A stretch of DNA of 64,000 nt from Straminergon stramineum (Eukaryota > Streptophyta > Bryopsida > Hypnales > Calliergonaceae): positions 19,967,350 through 20,031,349 of the forward strand of contig OY987271.1 of NCBI GenBank assembly GCA_963920665.1, given 5' to 3'. The notes under the pieces are model-generated. The model had not been told where the DNA came from. It worked only from the letters and a program-made list of their open reading frames with translations, and ran no database searches. The position numbers were made by a program, and so were the translations under genes. Shown piece after piece: positions 45,491 through 57,800 of the stretch. Positions within the stretch are counted from its first letter, which is position 1. Every line of letters begins with the position of its first letter.

Positions 45491-46397
45491 TTAACCCTGG
45501 AGCTCTCCGACATCTCAAAAGTGGACGACGAATAAATTGAAACTATTGTATCTTCTCATTATTGCTTGGATGAAAGTCATCCTAATTTTTAGAGATACTT
45601 CATCAAGTTGTCCTATCTAAAGGTTGGATTTGGTATTACTAGAGTACATTTTTTTTAAATTACCAATGTACAAGTATTTCAAGTGGTTGACCCAGCCAAA
45701 ATTGCATTGACTCTAGTTCAAAATTGGAATTGCCAAAACATTAGATGAGATTTGGGCCAAATAAAAGACTACAAACTCCTTGCAATTCTCGGCAATGGAG
45801 AACTCATTGAATTGTACCACTGTAGTAGTGTTGATGTGGTCGGGCATTGGCCACGTCCAATTCTTTTTTTTGAATTTTTTTTCAACTTTTTTTTTCAATT
45901 TCAAGACCAACCCCCCCCCCTCCCCCCCCCCTCCCCCCCCCCTTTTTTTTAGTATTTATGATGACTGATAGTAGTTAGTTGTACCCTCATTGTTGTGGAA
46001 ATGACATGGGAAACAGGCCTAAAGTGACCCCTTTTTTCCCTAAATCTCATCTAATGTGAGGTCATAGATTTTAAGAATACCAAAATTTCAAAAAATCACC
46101 ATGTGAAGGAAACCTCATTTCAAATCCATTCCAACAAATTGTACTAAGAAATGATAATATTTTGTTTGTAATCAAATTTTGAAGGAATTTTGAAATTTCT
46201 CTTTCAAAATTTATAAAAATAATATTAGTGATAGCATTGGTGAATCTAACCATACAAATAGAATCTACAACTCACAGTTTACAACTTTTGTTTGTATATC
46301 AATTCCAAAATATGCCCCTTCCAAATAGTACTTTATAATTATTTTTCTCAAATTGTCAATTTGGGAGATGAGTTTGGATGTTCCAAGGTTGATTTAA
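45491..46397. mobile_element. TTAA element, family B, third copy with insertion
   Basis: It starts TTAACCCTGGAGCTCTCCG and follows the 22111-22691 copy closely (GGATGAAAGTCATCCTAATTT, AGTTGTCCTATCTAAAGGTT), then is interrupted at 45739 and resumes at TGAGGTCATAGATTTTAAG. The far end (GGATGTTCCAAGGTTGATTT) has lost its clean GGGGTTAA. Confidence 0.7.
45739..46056. mobile_element. 318-bp inverted-repeat insertion inside family B
   Basis: The termini CATTAGATGAGATTTGGG and CCTAAATCTCATCTAATG are inverted repeats of 18 bp with one mismatch. The uninterrupted copy at about 22338 reads GCCAAAATGAGGTC; here the halves GCCAAAA and TGAGGTC sit directly on either side, so no target duplication is visible. 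Inside are runs of C separated by T (about 45909-45941) and T-rich tracts. Confidence 0.75.
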
Positions 46398-47589
46398 TTT
46401 TTTAAGTTTCAATTTTAACACATGCAATATTTCAACAAATTCCCAATTTTTCGAACCTTTGAATCAACATTTTTGACAAGAATTTTTTTCAAAATATTCA
46501 ACATTATGATATTTATATCTAGAATCCACCAAAGTAAACAAGAAGGGTAAGTGCAACAATTTGAGACTTGTTTCTTCTGTACATACTCTTTCCTAAAATA
46601 TTAGCAATGAGATTGATTTTAGATACTCCTATTTTTAGTAATTTGAAAATAATAATTTCTTCATTTAGTGTCCAAAAAACGTTGATTGTTGAAATTCAAC
46701 ATAAGTATTATTAACCCCTAAAAGTTTGGTTCTCCGGTCAAACATCACTCACAAGCCGCCTAGTTTGATCTTTTAAATTTTATTCAAGTTTCAATCTTAT
46801 ATTTCTATTATATGAGACTACATAGTATCTATCAATGTGAAAATTGCTATTCAATTTGTAATAGATTGAATATTTATAATTTATTTAATAATGCATGAAA
46901 ATAAAATTGTTGAAATGTAACAGAAACAATCTGATTAATGTGAAATTCCTTCAAGAAGTACATGAAGAAGAGGGTGAAAACTTCTCAAGCAATTATTTCA
47001 TTTTCTAACCTGAAAATTCTATTGGCAATGAACTTCAAATAAATTATTGTTAAGTTTAATTTATAGCCTTGATATAAATTATTGATAAATTATTGATAAT
47101 TTTCAAGTGAATTTTTTTTATTTTTTTATTTAAAAAAAATCTTATTACAAATTATATATACTATATACAGTGCAATTTTGATTCTAACATATAGAACTTT
47201 CAATCGCAATAACTTATTGGATTTTTGGATTGTTTCAAAGTTTAACCCATAAAGGAGGCAACCCGTTTCCACTCACCCCCCATTTATGCCCTATAGATTG
47301 TTTTCTTTCCGATTAGGTAGTGATGGTGCACTATTAATTATAGTGCAATTCCTAGTGAAGTTGTGGAGCATTATGATTGGCTACAAGACTCTCAATATTG
47401 CAAGCAACCCTTGGTTGGAAACAAGAAGACCTACATGACCAATATGGGTCAAATAGAATCTTGAGCTAAGAAATTCACAATAATTATGTTTTGAGAAATA
47501 AAATTTAGGAAAATTATGGAATCCTTCCAAACTCTACATGGGAAAATTTCCCCACTTGAGAAACCCTTGCTCCAGATATGCATAATTGC
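46398..47589. other. Gene-free DNA with solitary TTAACCC motifs
   Basis: TTAACCCCTAAAAGTTTGG at 46711 and TTAACCCATAAAGGAGGC at about 47241 look like left ends of TTAA elements, but I could not find matching right ends. The rest is A+T-rich without genes. Confidence 0.4.
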
Positions 47590-47819
47590 TTAACCCTTGA
47601 AACCCGAGTTGGTGACTGTGGAAATTAGTAATTTTGGAACCATGTGACATCATCCACTTTAGAAAAAACAAAAATATTCATTGGGAGTCAAACTACTGTA
47701 GAAGATCTTCCCTTTCCACCCCTAATTCCGAGGATGAATAGTTGCAATTCTATCCTACAGAGGAGAATTCCTTGTCATTCATCGGACAATAATCGTCTGC
47801 CGCGTCGTTTAGGGGTTAA
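47590..47819. mobile_element. TTAA MITE, family A copy (230 bp, well preserved)
   Basis: It starts TTAACCCTTGAAACCCGAG and ends GCCGCGTCGTTTAGGGGTTAA. All family blocks are present: GGTGACTGTGGAAAT, ACCATGTGACATCATCC, GTAGAAGATCTTCCC, GGATGAATAGTTGCAATTC, CATTCATCGGACAATAATCG. Confidence 0.82.
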
Positions 47820-47837
47820 GTGATTGGAAATGGGTTG

Positions 47838-48035
47838 CCTTCCTTAAATGACATGGTGGACATTTTTTGTCCAATGAATGCAAAGGAATTCTCTTGTGTA
47901 GGACAAAATTGAAACTATTCATCCTCAGAATTAGGGGTGGAAAGGGGAGATGTTGTACAATAGTTTGACTCCCAATGGGTATTTTTTTTTAAAGTGGATG
48001 ATGTCACAATCACCAGTTTGACATTTAAGGGTTAA
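47838..48035. mobile_element. TTAA MITE, family A, inverted neighbour of the previous copy
   Basis: It runs in the opposite direction: GGTGGACATTTTTTGTCCAA near its left, then GAAACTATTCATCCTCAG and GTTGTACAATAGTTTGACTC, ending CATTTAAGGGTTAA. The left terminus is decayed. Only about 18 bp separates it from the previous copy, so the two form a long inverted repeat. Confidence 0.72.
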
Positions 48036-48713
48036 AAATGGAATAGAAACAAAACTTACTAGGCTTCATTTTCTTTGTTTACATGAAATACCAGAGAAAA
48101 TGAATATTATATAAACTAAAGTTGAGTTTGATGAAGGTCCATCCAGTTTGAGGACATAGCATTGTTTACCAATGAGCCAAGTGTCCCTTTTGTATCCTTG
48201 AAAAGGTGCCACACATTGAACAAAATTACCTTCTATGATTCCTCAACCAACCGCAATCCTTGAAATAGTTGATAAGTCCCTCCCATGTATCTAACAAAGC
48301 ATAATATTTACTTTCCCATCATAGCAAGGACCGTTGCTTGGTTATACAATGTTGTGAGATGTGAGGATCTTCAAGATATAAACAAATCAAGTAAAAATCA
48401 AATTCATAAACATCAATATTTTAGCAGTTTGATCAACACACAATCTAACAAACTTTCCTTGTCTTGATACATTTGATAAATTGCACAATCAACCAATGTC
48501 GTCTAGGCTTGAGAATGCTTTCATATAAGGTGAACCTCTCCTTTAGGTGTAGATTCACACTCCCATAACATTATCAACCAATGCGGGAGGATCCCTTTTT
48601 CTCCCATAGAAAGCAAGAGCTTTGAGCATCAAAACTTCCCAACCAACCAATGATTCTCTACAAATTACACTAAATTCACTCCTAGGGATCCCAAGGTAGA
48701 TGGATTTGGTTGG
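48036..48713. other. Gene-free DNA with a weak dispersed repeat
   Basis: The minus strand at about 48590-48690 (TTGTAGAGAATCATTGGTTGG) resembles the plus strand at about 19558-19640, indicating an old dispersed repeat. No protein could be recognised in either. Confidence 0.35.
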
Positions 48714-48933
48714 TTAACCCTTAAAGGACGGACTATTGACCATGGAAATACTCCCTTTTGACATCATCTACATTATAAAATCCAAAAATATTCATTGGAT
48801 GTCATACTACTATAAAAGACCTAAGCTTTTCTCACAAAATTTCGAGGATTAATAGTTGCAGTTCTGTCCTACATAGAGAGATTCTTTGTCATCCATCGGA
48901 CACAAAAAGTCCGTGTCGACATTTAAGGGTTAA
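48714..48933. mobile_element. TTAA MITE, family A copy (220 bp)
   Basis: It starts TTAACCCTTAAAGGACGGAC and ends GTGTCGACATTTAAGGGTTAA. It is closest to the copy at 22952-23182. It lies about 420 bp beyond the AFR-like stop codon. Confidence 0.78.
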
Positions 48934-49355
48934 TAATGTTATGCCACTATACAAGGGAGTCTAAAACAATGCCACTAAAGTATCATAATAATGGTTCTAT
49001 GTACAAGGGCACAGGAAACCCGGACTAATATTAAATTCTACTACCGACAAGCTTTCTGCACAGTCACCGACTTACTGAAGAAACCAACCTAGTTGCTATC
49101 CAATTGCTGATTGAATCTCAGAATGATGGTTGAATCCTTTTGTGCAGATCCAGGCTTAACATAAAACATCAGTCAATGTACAAGAGAAAGCCTGCGCTTA
49201 CGTACGAGTACGAGTGAGAGCTGCCATCCCTCCATCCATGCAAGCTTGCTTCATTAAATTTCTTTAAGCATGTGATCAGCAATCTCCGCTTCAGTTGATG
49301 TTGTTTGTTGCCTTCAATGAGATGAGAATTTTCATATCTGTCCCAGCTAATCGGC

Positions 49356-52300
49356 TCAGGCTCTCAGACGCTTCGCAGCTTGCATGAAGCCCATGATCAC
49401 TTGTCCCTCGTCCAACTCCTGCAATTCCAAAACCACAAAATGAGGATTGACAGTTTCGGATTAATGACTTTAAAAAAGGAAACTATAGAAACAAAGAATG
49501 CACGTAATATATCCATGTCTTGGAATCTCGTGATTGTTTGCTAACTACCTTGATGATAGAGCTGCGACCTTCAAGGTTTAACAAATCGATTTCCTAGTTT
49601 GTCACGGGAAGTCTGAAAATCTGAGTGCGAAAAGAGGAAATATGGTGGAGCTTCGTTCATATCGTAAATTAAGAGCCGTGCCGATTTTTATATAGTACAA
49701 TCTTACTATTTATGGAAGAAGCTGCAAACACATTGGGCTCCACTGATTGGAATCAAGATATTCAAGATGCGTAGATCCTCACATCTTGAGCTAAAAACTG
49801 AGTTCTAGAATGTTAAAAGGCAAGTGTAGTCACTCCCAACCATAGTGCAACTTTCGTGGAACATTGTTGTCGAATGTTATGTACTAAACCTAATGCAAGC
49901 CGTTAGGTCTAGAAGTTGGCTATCAGACATACCGCTCTCCCTCAAACTACATCGAGACTGTCAAATCTTGGAGATCTGTACCCCTCTAAATGAGCGCGGG
50001 GAGAATGGGTTTATAACTCTAAATCATCATTGTCGTTTCCAACAACTTTGTGGCAATGAAATTGGCAGAAAAGGGTTCATATGACGTACAGCACAAGACA
50101 CAAAGAATTCACAGAATTCAGAAACTCGTACCTGCGACATAAAGTGCCTCACGACTGCATCCACAAGCTGCTCTTTTGATGAGTTCGGACCAACTTCAAC
50201 CTTGAAAACAGAAAGAGAAATTTCATCAGTTCCAGTTGTCCACACAAAACTTTACGACCCTGAGCAAGAAAAGAACGCAGGCCTGAACACTCTGATGAAT
50301 ATCAATACTCTTCAAATTTTCTCCTGACATTCACAAAAAACCCCGAGATAGAAGCTTTACCATCTAAGAACTTGAGAAACCCTTCAAGCTTTCCAAATCA
50401 CTATTCAAGATATAAAAACACTATCCCAATTAGAAAATGTACTGTACACTGTGACAGTTTCACAACAAAAGTGTTAAAAGCTCAACACCAATAGCGTGAC
50501 CACATTTTGTTGGTTTTGCCACAATACCAGCTTAAAATGACTTCGATATCGCTTCAGAATAGCCGTCTCCAGCTTGCTAAGGTTCACTGACTGCACGCAA
50601 ACAAAAAGAGCTCACAAGTCAGTATTCAAATAACCAATAGTTTTTGCTATTTTTGAACAAAAATAGTGTTCAAAATGAGGTTGGGATTGCATTTATTACA
50701 CGGCCTAAAAATGATTGTTGAAGTGATGTCTTACCGGTAAGCATTTGCTTGACAAGCCTCTCCCTTCATCGGGACCTTCTGTTTTGTGAAAGGAGTTGCC
50801 ACATTGGGCTACCCTTCTGGGAGTGCCCACGACGCCAGGATTCGATGAGGTTGGTAATGCAGGCTTGCGAGAATGCACTCTGAACGAGTTTCTGGGGTAG
50901 CTTTTGTCTGCAACCACAAAATAGTTTTCATCAATTCATTAGCCTTTTCAGAGACGCCCGATAGAAAGGAAAACATAGATCTCTCGTAACCGAGGCAAAA
51001 TTAATACTGGCTTGAAAACAGTTTAATCAATAAATCCTCATTCTTGTAAATTTTCATTTCCTTCCCATACTGACAAGAACTGATTTCAAACCTCGCACAA
51101 ACGTCGTGACGCGTCAAATGACCACATTAATCACATCACATCGCTGACGACTAGACAAAATTTTCTTTTCAGACACACTTCGATGTCCTTCATCTATTTC
51201 ATATCATAGAGCTTCCACTGTAAGCTCTTGAAAAACGTTCATCATGCACCCACTGAATGCAGATTCATTCTCTCAAGGGGTTCAACTGAACGAACCAAGG
51301 TGCAGCAAAACATCATCACTCAGTTGGACAATTAGCCGTATCAATAAATTCGTACCAAGACTTGTTTCCCTAGAGAATGGATTGTCTTCATTATCATCAT
51401 CATCACCAACATTTTCCTTGTGGCCACTGGGAGCCTCAATCACGCTCAATGCATTGCGCTGGAGCTTGACTTCATCGCCATTTGTAAGCATCTACACTCA
51501 AACACACAAAAGCAAGGAAAATTAGTTCTCGTGAACTCATGCAATTGCCAATCAGGTAGTCAAGTATACTAAACCCTGATAATACCCCATTTGTTCACCG
51601 CAACCCATCTCTTCCTATCAACTTACACTTGGTGGGTCTTGAATTGGCAACCATTAAGTGTAAGAAATCATGACTTGGCTATGGTCACTGATCTTAGGAT
51701 GGAAATGGGTCTATCTACTGTCCTTTCAATAGTGATCTAGTATCTTCCACTCGTTGAATAATTATATTAGAAATGATCCAGTACATTGAGTGAGAAAATC
51801 ATTTGATTTCAAGAGAATTTGACTCTTGTAGTACCCAAAGTGATCTCTCCAGAGCTTTTGTACTGATCTCCCAATAAAAGCACACTCCTAAATACTACTT
51901 AAAATTGCTTAAAACTCACTGAAAGAGTATCCTCTAGCTTCTTATCATTCCAGCCTTCAGTCTATGCCTCTATTTTCTCATGCACTACATTTACCATGAG
52001 CTATTAAACTCCCACAAAATTCATGTATAGATCTAAGAAAACTGATTGTTTCCAATTACTGCAATCACAGAGAGATTGAGAAATTGCTGAACCAACCTGC
52101 GAAAGAAGAAGAAAACCAACATGAAGAGTAACTAACCTCTGCATTGACATAATAAAAGCATTAAGAACGATGATTCCACAAGGAGAAAAATTACCAGCCA
52201 GTGCCAACCACCCAAGCCCACCGCCTTTGTGACCACCCCTTGAAGACCCACCAGAACCGACTTGGTGCGATTGTTGCCCGTTACCAACACTTTGGTATGC

Positions 52301-52359
52301 CGCGGCAGCACAGCCAAGCCATCTCCACCGGTGTCTTCTCCAGGATGAAGAGCCTCCAT
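49356..52359 (-). CDS. AFR: SAP30/AFR-like subunit of a SIN3-histone deacetylase complex
   Basis: Six minus-strand exons (52359-52195, 51491-51356, 50907-50735, 50590-50528, 50200-50132, 49418-49356) join in frame to 222 aa. The N-terminal part, GLAVLPRHTKVLVTGNNRTK, SVLVGLQGVVTKAVGLGGWH and WLMLTNGDEVKLQRNALSVI, is a conserved block of plant SAP30-like proteins. A variable acidic and Ser/Arg-rich linker (DDDDNEDN... to about residue 158) follows. The C-terminal 60 residues form a SIN3-binding domain: NLSKLETAILKRYRSHFKL, GPNSSKEQLVDAVVRHFMSQ and ELDEGQVIMGFMQAAKRLRA. The pattern L-S-K-L-x-T-x-x-L-x-R-Y then Q-L-V/A-x-A-V-x-R-H-F is the SAP30 signature. Arabidopsis AFR1/AFR2 act in nuclear histone-deacetylase complexes that repress target genes such as FT; the same complex role is inferred here. 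The start at 52359 directly precedes the conserved block. It converges with ARGLU1 across 7 kb of transposons. Confidence 0.87.
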
Positions 52360-52826
52360 AGCCTCCAGGTTGCAGCACTATTGTCTTCAAGTCCCCACTC
52401 ACCTGCAGCAGCCCATCATCATTTTAGTATTCAAAAAACTACATTAGTAGTACGCACAACAAAGCTTCCATTTGATTTTTATTAGTATGGGCATTGGATG
52501 AATCGCTCTCCGGTGATTGCGTGGGGCTAATACTATTCTAACGGGACCTGACGGTCGAAGACCTTAATTTAGTAGCATACTAAAATGAGCAGATGCTTTG
52601 CCGATCATCAGATCATGGCATTCGGCATTTTCACCAAACTCCAGCTTTTTCGGCCACTTGATCCGGACTACCATAATAACGGCCATTGTTCTTGGATGAC
52701 ACTGCTTTCGGCGCTTTCCGCGTGGTGCCATTTTTAGTAACAGGCGGCAGTGCTGTGTACTTGCATAAACTCGAGATATCAAAGTCAGACTCAGAATGTG
52801 TTGGAACACTAATTAGTAATAATAAT

Positions 52827-53560
52827 AACAGATCATGTGTAGTAGCCCCTGAGCTTTCAAATATGGCAACGTTTCAAAACTCTGACTGCAAACTTACACA
52901 TGGAGTGTTGCCTTGGAAACCTCCAAGTGAAAGATCTAGCAACGGTACCAAATTGAGGTCTCCGATCGATGGAAACCATGGATAGTTGCCGAAAGAGAAT
53001 TTACATGAACTCTAGCTAATGACATGTGGTCAATACTAACAGATCGTGAATAGTACCTCTTCAACTTTCAAATGTGGCAACATTGCCACACCCCATGTGC
53101 GCAATATCTGTCCACCAAATTGAGATTGCCTTTCAACGGAAATTTCAGAAGTAGCCTGAAGTGTAATAGCACGAACTCCAGCTAGGTATCGATTCACGAT
53201 CAATTACGCTCAACACTAAACAGATCATGTACAGTAGCTCCTGAACTTTCACATATGGCAACATTGCCGAACCCCATGTGCAAGATCCATCTACCAAATT
53301 GAGATTTCCTACCAACGGAAATCTTAACAAGTGTAATTGCATAAAATTCCAGCTATCGATTCACGATCAATTACGCTCAACACTAACAGATCAAGTACGC
53401 TCAACACTACAGTTGCTCCGGAACTTTCAAATGTGGCAACATTATCCGACTCTCTTTACAAAATTCCGCTGTTCAAAACCTCTCTAGCCAGCAAATCACG
53501 ATTTCATGCAGTTTCCTACCGGATTTCCAAAAGAGAATATACTTAAGAAGTTATAGAACA
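52827..53560. repeat. Degenerate tandem repeat upstream of the AFR-like gene
   Basis: About four head-to-tail units begin AACAGATCA(T/A)G at 52827, 53038, 53219 and 53385 (steps of 211, 181 and 166 bp). Each continues through GTAGT/CTCCTGAACTTTCA, ATGTGGCAACATTGCC, CCATGTGCAA and ACCAAATTGAGATT. The array lies within 0.5-1.2 kb of the start codon, in promoter or 5' leader/intron territory. Confidence 0.75.
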
Positions 53561-55275
53561 GAATGAATGGGCTACCTGAGTAAATTTCACTCCAACGAAA
53601 CCCAATTCAAGATCTCTCTACCGTTGTTCAGCTACCGGGACGTGCTCCTGGCGACCCCAAACAGAGCCTCTTTTGTGTGTCACTGCCATGACTTCGTCGA
53701 ACCATGACTCCAACTCGCTCAGTCTGCACCCAAAAACACTCGCTCTCCAAAAAAAAGGGCCGGACCCAAAATTGCACACAGATAACCAAATGCAAAGCCG
53801 AGAATACTAACGATGGCAAACTTATCAGCCTTCCCACCACTACAATTGAGTCAAGTCAAGCCAAGCTATGCCAAAGCAGACTAAATTCCAGTACCACAAC
53901 TGCAACAGAGGTGAACTACAATGATGGCAATTTTTGCAAAATTCAAAGTTTGAGGGTCAGAGAATTGGTAATGAGAGAATTGGTATACTGGCGTCCCAAA
54001 GTCAGAATCTGAAGATGCAAGGGGTCGGAAAAAGTTTGATGAAAAGGGGGGACTTGTTTGCTTCTTTTTTTTTCGGGAGGGGGGGGGATATGATGAGTGG
54101 GCAAGGGGAGTTGGGAGGGGCTTATGGACGTGTCAGCATGGACACTGGTCCCCATGCTTTCCGCTTTTCTTTAGCTTTTCTGGACTTAATTTAGGGCCTC
54201 CGTCCACGTTCGAGTGTGTTTCGGTACAGTTGCTTTCCCCCGTTCCTCGCCGCCCCCCCGCCCTGGATTCTTCAGTTCTTCTTCGTAGGCGCAGTTCCTA
54301 GCTACCATGATTTGTCCTGTGAGTGAGTGTAAGTGAGTGAGAAATTAGCGTCACCGAGTAAATGGATGTCGCCATATAACATTCTTTTTTGTGGATATTG
54401 GTATGAGACCTAAACTGTGGCTACTTGCACTGATGTAAACTCCATTAATAATGGAGTTTTAGTGTCCCGAACCACACTCATTGATTTGGAAATGCTCTAC
54501 TGTAAGTTATTCCCTTTGATGAAGACTTTTATCTACAGTCGAGTACAAATATCTATACCGTTCATGCAAAAAGAGAATCTTTGCCACGGTCGTTGGTAAA
54601 AATCTTCAGCGAGAGCAAAAACTGGTAGCATTTACAAATCAATTAGTGTGGTTTCCACACCTATCAGTATCCCCATTATCAGTGTAAGCTTAAGTTTAGT
54701 GTGACTTTGGTCGATTGATTAACTTAGTGTTCCTCACACGGCACGCACTACGAGGACCAAGGCGTGTCCTGTACCGCAGTGTACTGCACATACTGTACAA
54801 CTGTAGCTTGTTTTTGTGGAGGAGTTCCTCGCATCTTTCTTCTTTGTTTTTGTTTTCTTTTTTTCAGGTTTGGATGAGTTTGGCTGTCTGACTGACTTTG
54901 TGCTCGATTGCCGTTGTGGCCACAGGGAGCTGGAGTTGGAGCTGCGCTTTTCTTCGGTTCCACTTGGAAGCATGATCTGCGGATCGGGATGATCGAGGGC
55001 CCGCCCCGCGCAGACAGTTCATTGATGATAGTGTTGTTCTACTGTAACTTCAGTTAACTCAGTGGAGTTGGGGAGATGGAACTTCAGTAAAGTTAAGTTA
55101 ACTGGAGTTTTGTACGGGGACAGTTGCATTGTGGGTGGTGAAGGCGGGCCAGGATAGCGAATTTCGTTAAAATGGCACTCATTTCGCACTAACTTACTTT
55201 GGCACTTTTACAGCTTAGACTGCGCCGTCTTAAAATGGCGTATGGAATATTGCCATTTTAACAAAATTTGCTACC
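53561..55275. other. Upstream region of AFR, no gene recognised
   Basis: This is G+C-richer than the surrounding DNA and probably contains the AFR promoter (transcribed leftward). Short open frames on both strands lack known domains. TTCAGTAAAGTTAAGTTAAC at about 55084 contains the recurring GTTAAGTTAA motif. Confidence 0.4.
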
Positions 55276-55510
55276 AGGATGAATTGACACCTTCATTGCC
55301 CCATCGTTTGCCCCTGTGGAAAACACTGTAATTTTTTATTTGCTGAGCATGTTAAAATCTGGAAATTTTGAATTCGTATTTGCAAATAGAGGCCCCTAAT
55401 TAGTGTGGGGAGGTGAAGAAAACAAAGAAATGTGGTGCAAAATATGGGGATAATTTTTTAAGCTTACCTTTGATTGGGGCAAATTAATGTGTGTGTGTGT
55501 CAATCCTCAT
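55276..55510. mobile_element. MITE of the GGATTG(A/G)CCCCC family, copy 3, decayed
   Basis: The interior (AAATTTTGAATTCGTATTTG, GAGGCCCCTAATTAGTG) is the reverse complement of the 6343 and 7141 copies. The ends GGATGAATTGACACC and GTGTCAATCCTCAT are diverged inverted repeats, and a GTGTGTGT tract lies near the right end. Confidence 0.5.
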
Positions 55511-55540
55511 TGACTATGGTGAAGGTGGGACTAGGTTGGT

Positions 55541-55633
55541 TTTTTTACTTTTTAAGAAAGTGCTAGGATGGCGATCACTTAAAATTTTGGTGAAGCACTT
55601 GATTTCAATCTTCATCCATTTTTAGAACCAAAA
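55541..55633. repeat. Dispersed repeat, copy 2 (with 38332-38432)
   Basis: It matches 38332-38432 in the same orientation over AAGTGCTAGGATGGCGATC and the following sixty bases. No terminal structure could be defined. Confidence 0.6.
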
Positions 55634-57800
55634 AATTAATTTCCACTTTGTTCATGTATTTTACCTATCAAGTTTGGTGAATTCATCTTCATTTTAAATA
55701 GAAATTAAAAATTTCAAGCGAAAAAAAGACTACCTTTATTTGGCAAAAAGTAGAGATTACTTTCAATTGGTGGAATCTAGCCCCATGGTGCCAAAAAAAA
55801 AGGGTTCAATGGGACGGCACTAGCACAAATGGCATTTGAGAATAGAAAGAGGGTAAGAAATAAGTGGTGGCTTGGTAGAAACTTAACACTCATTGGTTAT
55901 AGGTCCAAAGTTCAAATTCCAATAAGGCATTTATATTTTAGGAATTTTTCAAAATTTCAGATTGGAATAGAAACAAGACTTAATAAGTTTCATTCAAATT
56001 GTTGGACTCAAATTCAAAAAAGATCATTTTTATGGCTTAAGGATGATTGCAAGAAACATTTGTCCTATTTATTGTCCCCTTGGCCTTAGACATAGGGGTT
56101 TTTGTTCATAACTTTTGCATCGTATGTTGGTTTTACATGAAATTTGAAATGAAGTTACATGTGGTAGTTTTAGACATTCAGTAATTTTTTTCATTTAAAA
56201 AAAATTATTTTATGATTTTTAAACATCCCCCAATTGGATGTGTACCGTGGCCATTTGGGTGGGTGGGTGGAGGTGTAGTACTATTTTTTACCAGAAAATG
56301 CAGATTTGAAGCTCAAAATTGTTGTGCAAGGACTTCTACTGAGGTTACACGAGAAAATGAAGAAAATTTCTAAAAATAAAAAACTATCCACCTTCCACAT
56401 GTGCTCCAATTGCTCTACCTCAACACAAGTGTAGAGAACTCAAGGGTTTTTTCCAAAGATGAAAATGGTTGAAAAGGATAATCTTCAAGTTAGAAAAAAT
56501 GGTTTTTAAAATTTGAATTTAGAGACATATTATTTTCAATGCTTTACAAAGTATACATATTGTATTTCATTTCAAAAAAGTATTCCAAACGTCTCAGTAC
56601 TCATTAAAATAGGCCATTTCGAGCCATAAACAGTGAATGTTTCTTGCAATGACCCTTAAATTCACATCTTGAGAAAAGATCACAAATTGCCAAAATACAC
56701 TACATAGTGATCCATATTTGGGAAATCAACATTTCTCTAAAAATATTGCTAACATATTCATTGAAGTTTTGGTCTTCAAACCCAGATACAGTTCATATCA
56801 ATGAGTCTAAAAAAATTGGGTGAAAAACAATTGTTCTTTGTCCCTTGCAAAGCTTTCCATGTGTCTATAGGATGTTTTAGCTTCTAGCTAGGAATATAGG
56901 GTTAATTTCTAAGAGAATTGCCATTCACTATCTAGATTAAGAATGTTTTGAAGAACACAATGTTGGAGCTATAGGCAACAAATGAAATACATCCAAATAT
57001 GTTGAAAAAACAATTTTTTTCCATTTTCAAAAAATGCAACTACCCTAGTCACTTGGTGCTTCATGAATATTGTGCAAGGTTTAGAATGTGTTCATGTAGG
57101 AATTAGAAGGAAAAAAACTTGCAAAAGTAAGGATTTTGATGTCTAGATTCTATTCATATCATATTTCATTTTGCCAAAATCATTCAAAATCTACATGAGC
57201 CTTTCCCCATTAGACTTTTAGTGCTTAAGGTAACTACGGCTAATTGTTTTTGAATAAATAATTGAGCATCATTTTTATTTTTAAATTGCATGATGTTTTC
57301 ATAGATTGTGTTGGAATTCAAACAAGAATTCTAGATATTTTTCTTTAACATTCTTTGGAGACCAAATGAATATACTATAAATTTTTGAAGTGATGAAAAT
57401 AGGTGTCTGTGAAAACAAAGGACATGGCCCTATTACTAAGGTTGCCAAGCTAAAAATTATTAGATTTTTGGATGAAGAATTATATTCATTTCTTTGTTTT
57501 TACAGTTTCCTTGAAAGTCATTCATTGGACATTGAAGTCCTTATGGTCCTTACTAAATTAATCCCTGTAGTCATATTCAACCTATGGGGTTTGATTTTCA
57601 AAGAATCTTGAGGATCACATCTCTAATAAACAATTTCAATCCAACTTTTCAACATTGTTGTCTTTAATTCCAAAGATACATTTTTCAAACAAAGCTATGT
57701 GTATCAAATGCAAACTTGAAATTTTAAATGGATGATTTTTGCATTCATGTGGAAAATTTGTTAGAATTTTTGTATGATAGTATTGAGGTTGCAAATTGTC
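55634..57800. other. Gene-free A+T-rich DNA
   Basis: Open frames of up to about 86 codons exist but are low-complexity and unrecognised. Parts (around 56210-56290) resemble the minus strand near 21780-21900. No genes are seen. Confidence 0.4.
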
